Positions 1 to 6,133 are shown, numbered from the stretch's first letter. The stretch is 6,992 bases of DNA from an uncultured Hyphomicrobiales bacterium (GCA_903932565.1 CAIZGQ010000874.1:1-6992); one strand, 5' to 3'. Notes: generated by a model from the sequence alone, not told the origin. Numbers and translations are program-made.

Positions 1-1394
1 ACGAAGTCTTCATCGCGGACATGCGCACTGAGCCGCGCGGAGACCTGATTCAACAGCTTGTCGCCGATGGGATGGCCCAGCGTGTCGTTGACCTTCTTGA
101 AATCATCAAGATCAATACAATGAATGGCGATCTGATCGCTGCTGCGGCGAATATGCGCGAGCGCCTTGTCCAGCCGGTCCAAAAAGAACATGCGGTTGGG
201 CAACGTCGTCAGGTGATCATGGTGCGCCATATGCACGATGCGCGCTTCCGAGCGGCGCTGCTCGGTGACATCGATGATGGAAGAGAGAACCGCCGTCTGT
301 CCGTTGATCGACAGGGCGCGGGTGAACACAATCACATCGATACAGCGGCCATCTTTGGTGAAATGGGTGGCGTGGCTTTGACGGCCAGCTGCCTTGAGAG
401 GCTGGCGCGCTGCCCCGCGCACCCGCTCGCCCTGATCTGGTGCGTTCAGGTCAAGGACGCTCATGCGCAGCATTTCTGCGCGGCTGTATCCGTAATGCTG
501 CACGGCCGCTTCATTGACGCGCAAGAACAGAAGTGTTTCAGGGTCATACAGGAGGTGCGGGATCGGGTTGCCCTCAAACATCACTTCAAGCGACATCTCG
601 CGTTCTTTAATCGCCGTGATGTTCGAGACGTTGACAACAAGCAGGTTTGTGACGGGCGTCACGCAGACCTGAAAATATTGCATCTCGCCTTGGATGGTCT
701 GATGCGGAATTTCAAATTGTTCGGGCTTGCCTGTTTTGAGCACGTTGGAAAAGTGCTCGGACAGTGCAGTCTCCTCGAGCGGCGTCAGCAGATCGCCGAT
801 GTTTTTCCAAAGAACGTTCTCGACATCGACGTTCAAAAACCCCGCTGCAGCGCAGTTGATGCTCATGATCTGAAACTCAGGCTTCACATCATCGCCGCTG
901 GGAGCCAGCACCAGCATGCCTTCGCTTGTCGCGCCGTATATTGTTTCCAGAATATCCTGGGTTTCGCGACGCTGCCGCCCGAAGACCGAGATCAGCAGAC
1001 GGTCGCGCCACATGAGTGGTAAAAACAAAAGCTCGCAGGTGCCAGCAAACCCCATCTGCGTGAACCGTGTGGTTTCAAACACGGGCTGCTTTGAATTGAG
1101 CGCCTGCTTGACGCCTTTTTGGAGCGCTGTTTGAAAATTCAGTGATACATGATCGAGCGACGCGGCCGTGCGGCTGATGTGCAACGTCTGGCAAAGCCGC
1201 TCACCGCAATTGATCAATCTCAAATGATCGTTTTCGAACAATTCAACCAATGCGAGGTCGCTGGCAATCTGCCCAAGGTTCCCAACAGCGACATCTTCAA
1301 ACCGCGGCATGGACAGGCCAAGACACGCATGTTCCCAGCGGTGGAGGAGGATCGCGACATCTTCAAACTGGCTTCGTTCTGCAATCGACATCAT
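1..1394 (-). CDS. PAS-domain diguanylate cyclase (GGDEF), C-terminus beyond window
   Basis: This is a signalling protein expected to make the second messenger cyclic di-GMP from two GTP, under control of N-terminal sensor domains. Reading the minus strand from the ATG at 1394 gives 464 uninterrupted residues. Residues ~10-140 resemble the PAS_5-type sensor of alphaproteobacteria (motif ELLFLPL at 121-127). Residues ~150-262 and ~270-380 are two PAS domains; the third ends in SSIIDVTEQRRSEARI, the usual PAS-to-GGDEF linker. The GGDEF domain begins at ~388 (HHDHLTTLPNR) and contains DLDDFKKVNDTLGH (428-441), with the metal- and nucleotide-binding residues D428, N436 and D437. The window ends after DEDF, only a few residues before the expected GGDEF signature, so catalytic competence and any EAL domain cannot be judged. 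There are no predicted membrane segments in the visible part, so it is probably cytoplasmic. Two in-frame ATGs (1394, 1391) are the only starts after an upstream in-frame TGA; the Shine-Dalgarno is weak. The large plus-strand open frames here are its shadows. Confidence 0.93.
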   Translation of the reverse strand, partial: MMSIAERSQFEDVAILLHRWEHACLGLSMPRFEDVAVGNLGQIASDLALVELFENDHLRLINCGERLCQTLHISRTAASLDHVSLNFQTALQKGVKQALNSKQPVFETTRFTQMGFAGTCELLFLPLMWRDRLLISVFGRQRRETQDILETIYGATSEGMLVLAPSGDDVKPEFQIMSINCAAAGFLNVDVENVLWKNIGDLLTPLEETALSEHFSNVLKTGKPEQFEIPHQTIQGEMQYFQVCVTPVTNLLVVNVSNITAIKEREMSLEVMFEGNPIPHLLYDPETLLFLRVNEAAVQHYGYSRAEMLRMSVLDLNAPDQGERVRGAARQPLKAAGRQSHATHFTKDGRCIDVIVFTRALSINGQTAVLSSIIDVTEQRRSEARIVHMAHHDHLTTLPNRMFFLDRLDKALAHIRRSSDQIAIHCIDLDDFKKVNDTLGHPIGDKLLNQVSARLSAHVRDEDF

Positions 1395-1729
1395 GGGCCT
1401 GACGGTTAAAGCCTGATCAGCATAGGACTTATTCGCTAAAACAGAGTGAAGCCGGGCGTCATGTTGTGGTCATGAATGTGGAAATTCCCGAAGCTGCGCC
1501 ATGACCTTGCGGCAGCGTCTTCGCGCAGCGGGAAGCGCCCATGCGGACGCTACACGAAGCTTCAAAGATGCTCCGCAAATCAGCCCGTTTTTCGAACTTG
1601 ATTTGTGTTTCAATGTGCTCGCATTGGGTCAGTTTACGCCTAATTCATGCGTATAATCCGGGGCTCGCTCGTAGCAGGCGCGAGGTTCATTCATGACGCT
1701 GCGGCATTTGCCGTAAATGGAGAAAACCC
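1395..1729. other. Intergenic region between divergent genes
   Basis: This 335-bp region separates the minus-strand PAS-GGDEF gene from the plus-strand small secreted gene, so it must hold the promoters of both. The plus-strand -10 box is clear (separate entry). For the minus strand I see only a weak TATGCT-like element about 25-30 bases before the start, with no convincing -35. A 51-codon plus-strand frame at 1501-1656 has no good ribosome binding site and ends inside the -10 box; I do not call it. An imperfect 7-bp hairpin (1515-1538, one bulge) is also present, without an assignable role. Confidence 0.6.
1652..1657 (+). promoter_or_regulatory. Sigma-70-type -10 box (TATAAT)
   Basis: A perfect TATAAT lies 72 bases before the ATG of the small secreted protein gene. 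At 17-bp spacing the -35 position reads TCAGTT, a poor match, and TG sits one base too far upstream to be a standard extended -10. A housekeeping promoter is likely but may need an activator. Transcription would start near 1664, giving a leader of about 66 nucleotides. That leader contains two small possible hairpins: a 5-bp stem CTCGC/GCGAG at 1664-1684, and a 6-bp stem at 1700-1715 ending just before the Shine-Dalgarno. Confidence 0.5.
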
Positions 1730-1981
1730 ATGAAAAATACGATCCTTGCACTGACGTCTGCGCTTGCCCTGACGTTTGTTGCCGCCCCCGCCTTTGCCAC
1801 AGAATATTATGTTGTGATGGATAGCACGGCCAAGAAGTGCATGGTCATGGACACTATGCCGACAGCTGGACACATGTCGCTTGTGGATTCAGGAACGTCG
1901 TCAACGGGCAACAAGTCCTATCAGTCGAAATCAGACGCTGAAGCAGCCATGGGCAAGGCCGTTGTCTGCAAATCCATGTAA
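1730..1981 (+). CDS. Small secreted/periplasmic protein of unknown function
   Basis: This 83-residue protein is exported by the general secretory route. Residues 1-23 are a classic signal peptide (MKNT, hydrophobic core, cleavage after AFA), leaving a mature protein of about 60 residues beginning TEYYVVMDSTAKKC. It has exactly two cysteines in the mature part (C37 and C80), well placed for one disulfide bond in the periplasm. The pattern of an aromatic/valine strand, D-S/T-x-x-K-K-C, a threonine/serine-rich middle, then a helix with SDAEAAMGKAVVCKS resembles a family of short uncharacterised exported proteins I know from Rhizobiales; this is recognition from memory, and no function is established for them. 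The start is supported by a TGGAGA Shine-Dalgarno at 1718-1723, six bases before the ATG. It is monocistronic: its own promoter lies upstream and a structured, terminator-like region follows. Confidence 0.85.
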   Translation: MKNTILALTSALALTFVAAPAFATEYYVVMDSTAKKCMVMDTMPTAGHMSLVDSGTSSTGNKSYQSKSDAEAAMGKAVVCKSM

Positions 1982-1995
1982 TTTGACGAATTGAA

Positions 1996-2054
1996 ATTGT
2001 GGCGGGTGAAAAGGGGCTTTTGAGCCCGTTCGTGGAAACGCGGCCCGCCACGAT
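1996..2054 (+). other. Predicted three-way-junction RNA structure in 3' region
   Basis: Starting 14 bases after the stop of the small secreted gene, ATTGTGGCGGG (1996-2006) pairs with CCCGCCACGAT (2044-2054): eleven pairs including one G-U. The enclosed segment holds two further hairpins, GGGCT/AGCCC with a four-base loop (2014-2027) and CGT/ACG with loop GGAA (2031-2040), so the whole could fold as a three-way junction. No T-run follows on the plus strand, so it is not a canonical terminator by itself. It may stabilise the mRNA 3' end, be part of a 3'-UTR-derived small RNA, or act on the opposite strand downstream of the tRNA gene. Found by eye; no folding energy was computed. Confidence 0.5.
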
Positions 2055-2065
2055 GCTGCAATGAT

Positions 2066-2101
2066 TGGTCGGCCGCACGAAAGCGCGCCGGCCATGATTT
2101 T
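2066..2101 (+). terminator. Probable Rho-independent terminator of the small secreted gene
   Basis: TGGTCGGC (2066-2073) pairs with GCCGGCCA (2087-2094), one pair being G-U, and the helix continues inward as CGC/GCG across a single bulged C (2086), leaving loop ACGAAA. The stem of about 11 pairs is followed by TGATTTTAT, a short imperfect T-tract. It faces the convergent tRNA-Thr gene, which fits a terminator for the plus-strand transcript. Without the preceding structure it would be an average terminator; the T-run is interrupted, so termination may be incomplete. Confidence 0.5.
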
Positions 2102-2127
2102 ATCTCAATGAAATTGTTGCGTTGAAG

Positions 2128-2202
<75 letters not shown>

Positions 2203-2371
2203 TGATTGCGTCCCGGCGGACCGGACAGCGAGCGCCGGTGTGTGCCACAGCTGCCCCCTTGTGGCAACCCCGACGCCCGGTCTTTACCCGCTTTTGCCGA
2301 CGTGCCGGAGGCTTTTATTCGGCGGCCGCATCCGGGCTTAGGCCGTCGAAACCCACCACGCGGGATTGTGA

Positions 2372-2401
2372 TTGGCATCCCGGCGCACTTCAGCCTGTAC
2401 T
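2372..2401 (+). promoter_or_regulatory. Candidate promoter of the DUF5666-like gene
   Basis: TTGGCA (2372-2377, five of six against TTGACA) is followed after 18 bases by TGTACT (2396-2401, four of six against TATAAT). The -35 box lies inside an inverted repeat CGGGAT/ATCCCG (2361-2366 and 2377-2382, ten-base spacer), which could be a binding site for a regulator, though that is speculative. The predicted leader is about 88 bases. Confidence 0.3.
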
Positions 2402-2425
2402 GAGTTTGGGTGTGGAAGCGTCTCG

Positions 2426-2448
2426 TTGGGCGCGTCCGCGCAGCCCAA
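2426..2448 (+). other. Leader hairpin upstream of the DUF5666-like gene
   Basis: TTGGGCGCG (2426-2434) pairs with CGC and GCCCAA (2439-2441 and 2443-2448), with one bulged A at 2442 and loop TCCG: nine pairs, GC-rich. It lies 47 bases before the GTG start in the presumed 5' untranslated region. No T-run follows, so it is not a terminator; it may affect mRNA stability or simply be chance structure in GC-rich DNA. Confidence 0.3.
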
Positions 2449-2483
2449 ACACGCGGCCTCGGGGGATCGCTCTCTGGTCTTGC

Positions 2484-2489
2484 AAGGAG
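2484..2489 (+). promoter_or_regulatory. Strong ribosome binding site that fixes the GTG 2496 start
   Basis: AAGGAG lies six bases before GTG 2496, an optimal Shine-Dalgarno sequence and spacing. It is the main reason for rejecting the longer frame beginning at 2127, which has its first codons in the antisense of tRNA-Thr. Confidence 0.85.
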
Positions 2490-2495
2490 ATTTTC

Positions 2496-3125
2496 GTGCG
2501 TCTTTCTGTTTTGACTTTGGTGTCAGCTTCCATCCTGTCCATGGGCGCAGCTCTTGCGCAGGCACCGGCACCGGTTCCAGCACCCGCACCTGCCGCCCCG
2601 CAAATTCGCGCTGCAGGCACCATCACCGCCGCAGAGCCGGGCAAGGTGACCCTGAAGACTGAAAGCGGCACTGCTACCGTGATGATCGCCGCCACAACGC
2701 GACTGTCGGGCGCGACCCCGGGGACCTCCGCCGACGTGAAGCCGGGGTCCTACATCGGGGCAGGCGCCCGCCCGCAGGCGGACGGCACGTTGAATGCCGT
2801 GCAAATCTACATCTTCCCGGAAGCGCAGCGCGGCACAGGCGAGGGTCATCGCGCCTGGGGCGTCCTGCCAGAAACCACCATGACCAATGCCACGGTTGAG
2901 GACGCGGTCAGCTCCGTCTCAGCCGGTATCCTGACCCTGAAATACAAGGACGGCGAGAAAAAGCTGCGGATTGTGTCGGACACGGCCATCCTCGTGGCGG
3001 GGTCCGCCACAGCTGCCGATCTCACGGTTGGCACCTGGATCAATGCCGTAGGCACGGCGACGCCTGAGGGCCCCTTGGCCGCGGCCCGCGTCACCATCGG
3101 CCTCAAGGGTGCCAAGCCGATCTAA
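2496..3125 (+). CDS. Periplasmic DUF5666-like protein with two tandem beta modules
   Basis: This is a 209-residue exported protein of unknown function. Residues 1-21 form a signal peptide (MRLSVLTLVS, hydrophobic core, cleavage after ALA). A proline/alanine linker follows (residues 22-36, APAP repeats). The rest is two similar modules of about 70 residues, each patterned as a beta barrel of the DUF5666 kind. Module 1 (~38-108) runs GTITAAEPGKVTLKTESG, then a T-R/L strand, then DVKPGSYIGAGA and a closing NAVQIYIFPE. Module 2 (~132-202) repeats this with ILTLKYKDGEKKLRIV, DTAILV, DLTVGTWINAVG and AAARVTIG. Between them lies GEGHRAWGVLPETTMTNATV; a similar G-x-G...MTNAT segment occurs in related alphaproteobacterial proteins as I remember them. 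There are no cysteines, catalytic motifs or metal-binding clusters. The start is GTG 2496 with an AAGGAG ribosome binding site; the signal peptide directly after it confirms the choice. It is a single-gene unit ended by the terminator at 3175-3205. Confidence 0.85.
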   Translation: MRLSVLTLVSASILSMGAALAQAPAPVPAPAPAAPQIRAAGTITAAEPGKVTLKTESGTATVMIAATTRLSGATPGTSADVKPGSYIGAGARPQADGTLNAVQIYIFPEAQRGTGEGHRAWGVLPETTMTNATVEDAVSSVSAGILTLKYKDGEKKLRIVSDTAILVAGSATAADLTVGTWINAVGTATPEGPLAAARVTIGLKGAKPI

Positions 3126-3174
3126 AAGGCTGGTCACAAATTCCAACTGTTGGCCAAATGGCTCAACGATCTCG

Positions 3175-3205
3175 CGCCTCCGGACCTGCGTCCGGGGGCG
3201 TTTTT
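3175..3205 (+). terminator. Rho-independent terminator
   Basis: CGCCTCCGGAC (3175-3185), loop CTGC and GTCCGGGGGCG (3190-3200) form an 11-pair stem with one G-U, followed directly by five T (3201-3205). This is a textbook intrinsic terminator 49 bases after the stop of the DUF5666-like gene. It insulates the glc operon from upstream transcription. Confidence 0.92.
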
Positions 3206-3350
3206 GTATCAATTTCGCGGCTTGTGACCCGGCTTCGACCTGCGCCCAATGGACGTCTGGTGCGCGCGCCCATAAAACGGCACAAAGCTTGACCAAGAGG
3301 TAGGCCCAAAGCCGCCGCAAGCCTTAGAGCAAGTCGTGGAGAAAGCGCCG
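3206..3350 (+). other. Upstream region of the glc operon
   Basis: These 145 bases between the terminator and glcD should hold the operon promoter. TTGACC at 3289-3294 could be a -35 box, but no -10-like sequence lies at the proper distance, and CATAAA at 3271-3276 lacks a matching -35. A short symmetric element CTTGACCAAG (3288-3297) is compatible with a regulator binding site but is too short to assert. No GlcC/GntR-type regulator gene lies next to the operon inside the window, unlike the divergent glcC arrangement in Escherichia coli. The promoter is probably activator-dependent or unlike the sigma-70 consensus. Confidence 0.4.
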
Positions 3351-4844
3351 ATGTCCCTGATGATGCCGCTCGCTGAGCCAGAGATCATGTCGCGCCGCGA
3401 CGAGCTGATCGCACGGTTGCGAGACATTCTGCCCGAGACGTCTGTCATTGCCGACGAGACGGCGCGGCGCGCTTATGAATGCGATGCACTGACCATGTAC
3501 CGCCAGTTGCCGCTGGTTGTGGTGCTGCCGGAAACAGTCAGCCAGGTCTCAGCCATCATGGCCCTTGCGCAGGAGATGAACGTCAAGGTGGTTCCTCGTG
3601 GCTCTGGGACATCCTTGTCGGGCGGCTCGTTGGCGCTGGAGGATGGCATCCTGCTTGGCATGTCGAAGTTCAACCGCATTCTGGATGTCGATTACGAAAA
3701 CCGCTGTGCCCGCGTGCAGCCGGGCGTTGCCAATCTTGCCATCTCCAAAGCCGTGGAGGCGGACGGGTTTTATTACGCGCCCGATCCCTCAAGCCAGATT
3801 GCGTGCTCCATCGGCGGCAATGTGGGCGAGAATTCCGGCGGCGTGCACTGCCTCAAATACGGTTTGACCACCAACAATATCCTTGGCCTCGAAATGGTGC
3901 TGATGGGCGGCGAAGTTGTGCGACTTGGCGGCAAGCATCTTGATTCCGAACATTACGATTTGATGGGCTTGATGACGGGCTCGGAAGGCCTGTTGGCGGT
4001 TATCACCGAAGTGACAGTGCGGCTTTTGCAAAAGCCGCAGGTGGCACGGGGACTTTTGCTAGGCTTTCCGAGTGTGGAATCGGGCGGGCGCTGCGTCGCC
4101 AATATTATTGCGCAGGGGATCATCCCCGGTGGCATGGAGATGATGGACAAGCCCTCGATTGTCGCCGCTGAGAATTTCCAGCCCTGCGGCTACCCGCTTG
4201 ATGTCGGCTCTCTTGTGATTGTTGAGCTCGACGGCACGCCAAGCGAAGTCGACCATCTGATCGAGCGCGTGGAAGGTATTGCACGCGCCGATGGCGCGAC
4301 GTTCTGCAAAGTGTCAACGAGTGAGGCAGAGCGTCTGCAATTTTGGGCCGGACGCAAGAATGCATTTCCTGCCGTGGGCGCCATTGGGCCCGATTATTTG
4401 TGCATGGATGGCACGATCCCGCGTGGCCGCCTGCCCGATGTGCTGGCGCGCATGGAGGAATTGGGACAACAGCACGGCCTGCGCGTCGCCAATGTGTTTC
4501 ACGCCGGTGATGGCAACCTGCATCCGCTGATCCTGTACGATGCCTCTATTCCCGGCGATACCGAAAAGGCCGAGGCCTTTGGTGCCGACATCTTGCGGCT
4601 CTGCGTCGAAGTTGGCGGCGTTTTGACGGGCGAACATGGTGTGGGCGTTGAAAAGCGCGACCTGATGGGCACCATGTTCAACGCGGTCGATCTTGACCAG
4701 CAGATGCGCGTGAAATGCGCGTTTGATCCCGGCCACCGGCTCAACCCCGGAAAAGTGTTTCCAACCCTGCGGCGCTGCGCGGAGCTTGGCCGCATGCATG
4801 TGCAGGGCGGGGCACTGCCGTTTCCAGATCTGCCGAGGTTTTGA
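3351..4844 (+). CDS. glcD: Glycolate oxidase subunit GlcD (FAD-binding, catalytic)
   Basis: GlcD is the FAD-dependent subunit that, with GlcE and GlcF, oxidises glycolate to glyoxylate; the E. coli enzyme also accepts D-lactate. The 497-residue product matches E. coli GlcD (499 residues, recalled sequence) along its whole length. The PCMH-type FAD-binding domain covers ~50-230, with PRGSGTSLSGGSLAL (82-96) and YAPDPSSQIACSIGGNVGEN (142-161). The C-terminal FAD-linked oxidase domain covers ~235-480, with WAGRKNAFPAVG (332-343), NVFHAGDGNLHP (381-392) whose histidines are typical of the active site, and GEHGVGVEK (427-435). The end, LPFPDLPRF, parallels LPFPELERF of E. coli, so the C-terminus is intact. 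The chosen start is ATG 3351, nine bases after GGAG (3338-3341); an in-frame GTG at 3336 would add five residues but overlaps that Shine-Dalgarno. It is the first gene of the operon. A D-lactate or other 2-hydroxyacid role is conceivable for GlcD homologues, but the glcE and glcF neighbours favour glycolate. Confidence 0.97.
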   Translation: MSLMMPLAEPEIMSRRDELIARLRDILPETSVIADETARRAYECDALTMYRQLPLVVVLPETVSQVSAIMALAQEMNVKVVPRGSGTSLSGGSLALEDGILLGMSKFNRILDVDYENRCARVQPGVANLAISKAVEADGFYYAPDPSSQIACSIGGNVGENSGGVHCLKYGLTTNNILGLEMVLMGGEVVRLGGKHLDSEHYDLMGLMTGSEGLLAVITEVTVRLLQKPQVARGLLLGFPSVESGGRCVANIIAQGIIPGGMEMMDKPSIVAAENFQPCGYPLDVGSLVIVELDGTPSEVDHLIERVEGIARADGATFCKVSTSEAERLQFWAGRKNAFPAVGAIGPDYLCMDGTIPRGRLPDVLARMEELGQQHGLRVANVFHAGDGNLHPLILYDASIPGDTEKAEAFGADILRLCVEVGGVLTGEHGVGVEKRDLMGTMFNAVDLDQQMRVKCAFDPGHRLNPGKVFPTLRRCAELGRMHVQGGALPFPDLPRF

Positions 4845-4846
4845 GC

Positions 4847-4927
4847 GTGGCACACAAGATCCTTTGCCGAGGCGCATATTATTTTGAATTTGCCTGTGAC
4901 GCCGTGTTTCAGCAGGTGCGCGCGTGA
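4847..4927 (+). CDS. Candidate 26-residue micro-ORF between glcD and glcE
   Basis: A short frame fills the gap between glcD and glcE almost exactly. It starts with GTG two bases after the glcD stop. GAGG (4835-4838) sits eight bases before that GTG. It ends with TGA at 4925-4927, overlapping the GTG start of glcE as GTGA, the arrangement usual for translationally coupled genes. The product would begin MAHKILCRGAYYFEF and carry two cysteines (positions 7 and 17), with an amphipathic, aromatic-rich middle; I recognise no family. Alignment with E. coli shows that GlcD ends and GlcE begins normally, so this is not a frameshifted piece of either. It may be a real microprotein, a leader peptide that feeds ribosomes to glcE, or chance in an 80-bp gap. 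Confidence 0.35.
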   Translation: MAHKILCRGAYYFEFACDAVFQQVRA

Positions 4928-6132
4928 CGTCAATGTTGCAGCCCCAGGATGAGCAGGACGTGCTGAGTGCCGTTCAGGACGCGGTGGCGTCGCAAACGCC
5001 GTTGCGTGTGCGCGGCTTCGATTCAAAAAGCGGCTTTGGCGGGGTGGTAAATGCAAACACCACCCTGTTGACGCAGGGCCTGAGCGGCATCACGCTGTAT
5101 GAGCCAGCCGAGCTTGTCGTCTCGGCACGAGCGGGCACACCGCTGCGTACAATTGTTGATCTTTTGAACCAGCACGGGCAGGAACTTGCGTTCGAGCCCA
5201 TGGATCATGCGCTTTTTCTAGGTGGTGCGCCGGGCGATGGCTCGGTCGCGGGTATGGTGGCTGTCAATGCCAGCGGTCCGCGCCGCATCAAGGCGGGTGC
5301 CGCGCGTGATCATCTGCTCGGGTTTCGGTGTGTCACGGGGCGTGGCGAGGTGGTGAAATCCGGCGGCCGGGTCATGAAGAATGTAACCGGCTATGACCTG
5401 TCGAAACTCGTGGCGGGCTCCTACGGCACCTTGTGTGTGCTGACGGAAGTCACATTGAAAGTTTTGCCCAAGGCAGAGACGGAAATCACGCTTCTCGCCA
5501 GCGGGCTGGATGAAGCCGCAAGTCTTCGGATGCTGCGCCAGGCCTCGGGCACGCCGCATGAAGTGTCGAGCTTTGCGGTCCTGCCGCCGCATCATGCGCC
5601 GCTGCATTTCTCAACCCATGTGGCAGCCCTCCGGCTCGAGGGGCCGAGTGTATCGGTGCTGAAGCGCCGCGATGATCTTGTGGCTTTTTTCAAATCGACA
5701 GGCGCGATTTTCGCCACGATCTCGGAGGATGCCTCGCGCGCGCTGTGGCGTAGCCTGCGCGATGCGGAACCGGTGCGCGCCGCGTCCGGCCTCATCTGGC
5801 GGGTGTCGGTTGCCCCAAGTGCGGGTGGCGAATTCATGGCTGCGCTGCGCACGCACAACCTGCCAATCCAGGCCTATTTCTTTGATTGGGCTGGTGGTCT
5901 TGTCTGGCTGGCGTTGGACACGGATCGCGATGCAGATGCGGGCACCATCCGCGCCTGTGTGGATGCGCTCGGCGGCCATGCAACGCTGGTGCGAGCCCCT
6001 GAAGATGTGCGCGCCCGCGTACCGGTGTTTCATCCCCAGCCCACCGGTCTTGCGGCGCTCAGTGCGCGGGTCAAAGACAGTTTCGATCCGCTCCACCTTC
6101 TCGAACGCGGCCGCATGCGAGCGGATATCTGA
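4924..6132 (+). CDS. glcE: Glycolate oxidase subunit GlcE (FAD-binding)
   Basis: GlcE is the second flavoprotein-type subunit of glycolate oxidase and is required for activity together with GlcD and GlcF. The 402-residue product has a PCMH-type FAD-binding half: PAELVVSARAGTPL (61-74), GSVAGMVAVNASGPRR (106-121) and GGRVMKNVTGYDLSKL with AGSYGTLCVLTEVTLKVLPK (147-183), all closely matching E. coli GlcE. The C-terminal half is divergent and about 50 residues longer than the 350-residue E. coli protein, mostly in ~190-320; DWAGGLVWLAL (321-331) and GGHATLVRAP (350-359) are the conserved landmarks. The C-terminal motif reads FDPLHLLERGRM where E. coli has DPCGVFNPGRM. The start GTG 4924 has AGCAGG (4911-4916) seven bases upstream; ATG 4933 is possible but lies too far from it. 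The only upstream frame is closed by TGA at 4897. glcF follows after one base, so the two are probably translationally coupled. Confidence 0.95.
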   Translation: MTSMLQPQDEQDVLSAVQDAVASQTPLRVRGFDSKSGFGGVVNANTTLLTQGLSGITLYEPAELVVSARAGTPLRTIVDLLNQHGQELAFEPMDHALFLGGAPGDGSVAGMVAVNASGPRRIKAGAARDHLLGFRCVTGRGEVVKSGGRVMKNVTGYDLSKLVAGSYGTLCVLTEVTLKVLPKAETEITLLASGLDEAASLRMLRQASGTPHEVSSFAVLPPHHAPLHFSTHVAALRLEGPSVSVLKRRDDLVAFFKSTGAIFATISEDASRALWRSLRDAEPVRAASGLIWRVSVAPSAGGEFMAALRTHNLPIQAYFFDWAGGLVWLALDTDRDADAGTIRACVDALGGHATLVRAPEDVRARVPVFHPQPTGLAALSARVKDSFDPLHLLERGRMRADI

Positions 6133-6133
6133 C

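Larger units (their letters stand above)
2203..2495. other. Divergent intergenic region (tRNA-Thr / periplasmic protein gene)
   Basis: This 293-bp region must contain the tRNA promoter (minus strand) and the promoter of the following gene. On the minus strand a weak pair, TTGCCA (2267-2262), 17 bases, CACACA (2244-2239), would give a tRNA leader of about 30 bases; the -10 is poor. The plus-strand candidate promoter and a leader hairpin are listed separately. The plus-strand frame that spans the region is open by chance and is not protein-coding in my judgement. Confidence 0.5.

Noticed and set aside
21..1022. Long plus-strand open frame (333 codons)
   Set aside because: It is antisense to the PAS-GGDEF gene, whose minus-strand translation shows clear PAS and GGDEF motifs; the plus-strand product has no recognisable domain.
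1501..1656. 51-codon plus-strand frame in the intergenic region
   Set aside because: It has no good Shine-Dalgarno, an arginine-rich start without a recognisable pattern, and ends inside the TATAAT box of the next gene.
3259..3270. GC-alternating near-palindrome (GGTGCGCGCGCC) as an operator
   Set aside because: It is short, low in complexity and expected by chance in GC-rich DNA; the flanks do not extend the symmetry.
4314..4877. Minus-strand open frame of 187 codons over glcD
   Set aside because: It is the shadow of the highly conserved GlcD C-terminal domain; nothing in its product looks protein-like.
4877..4882. TATTAT as an internal promoter for glcE
   Set aside because: No -35-like sequence lies at suitable spacing, and the element falls inside the candidate micro-ORF in a codirectional operon.
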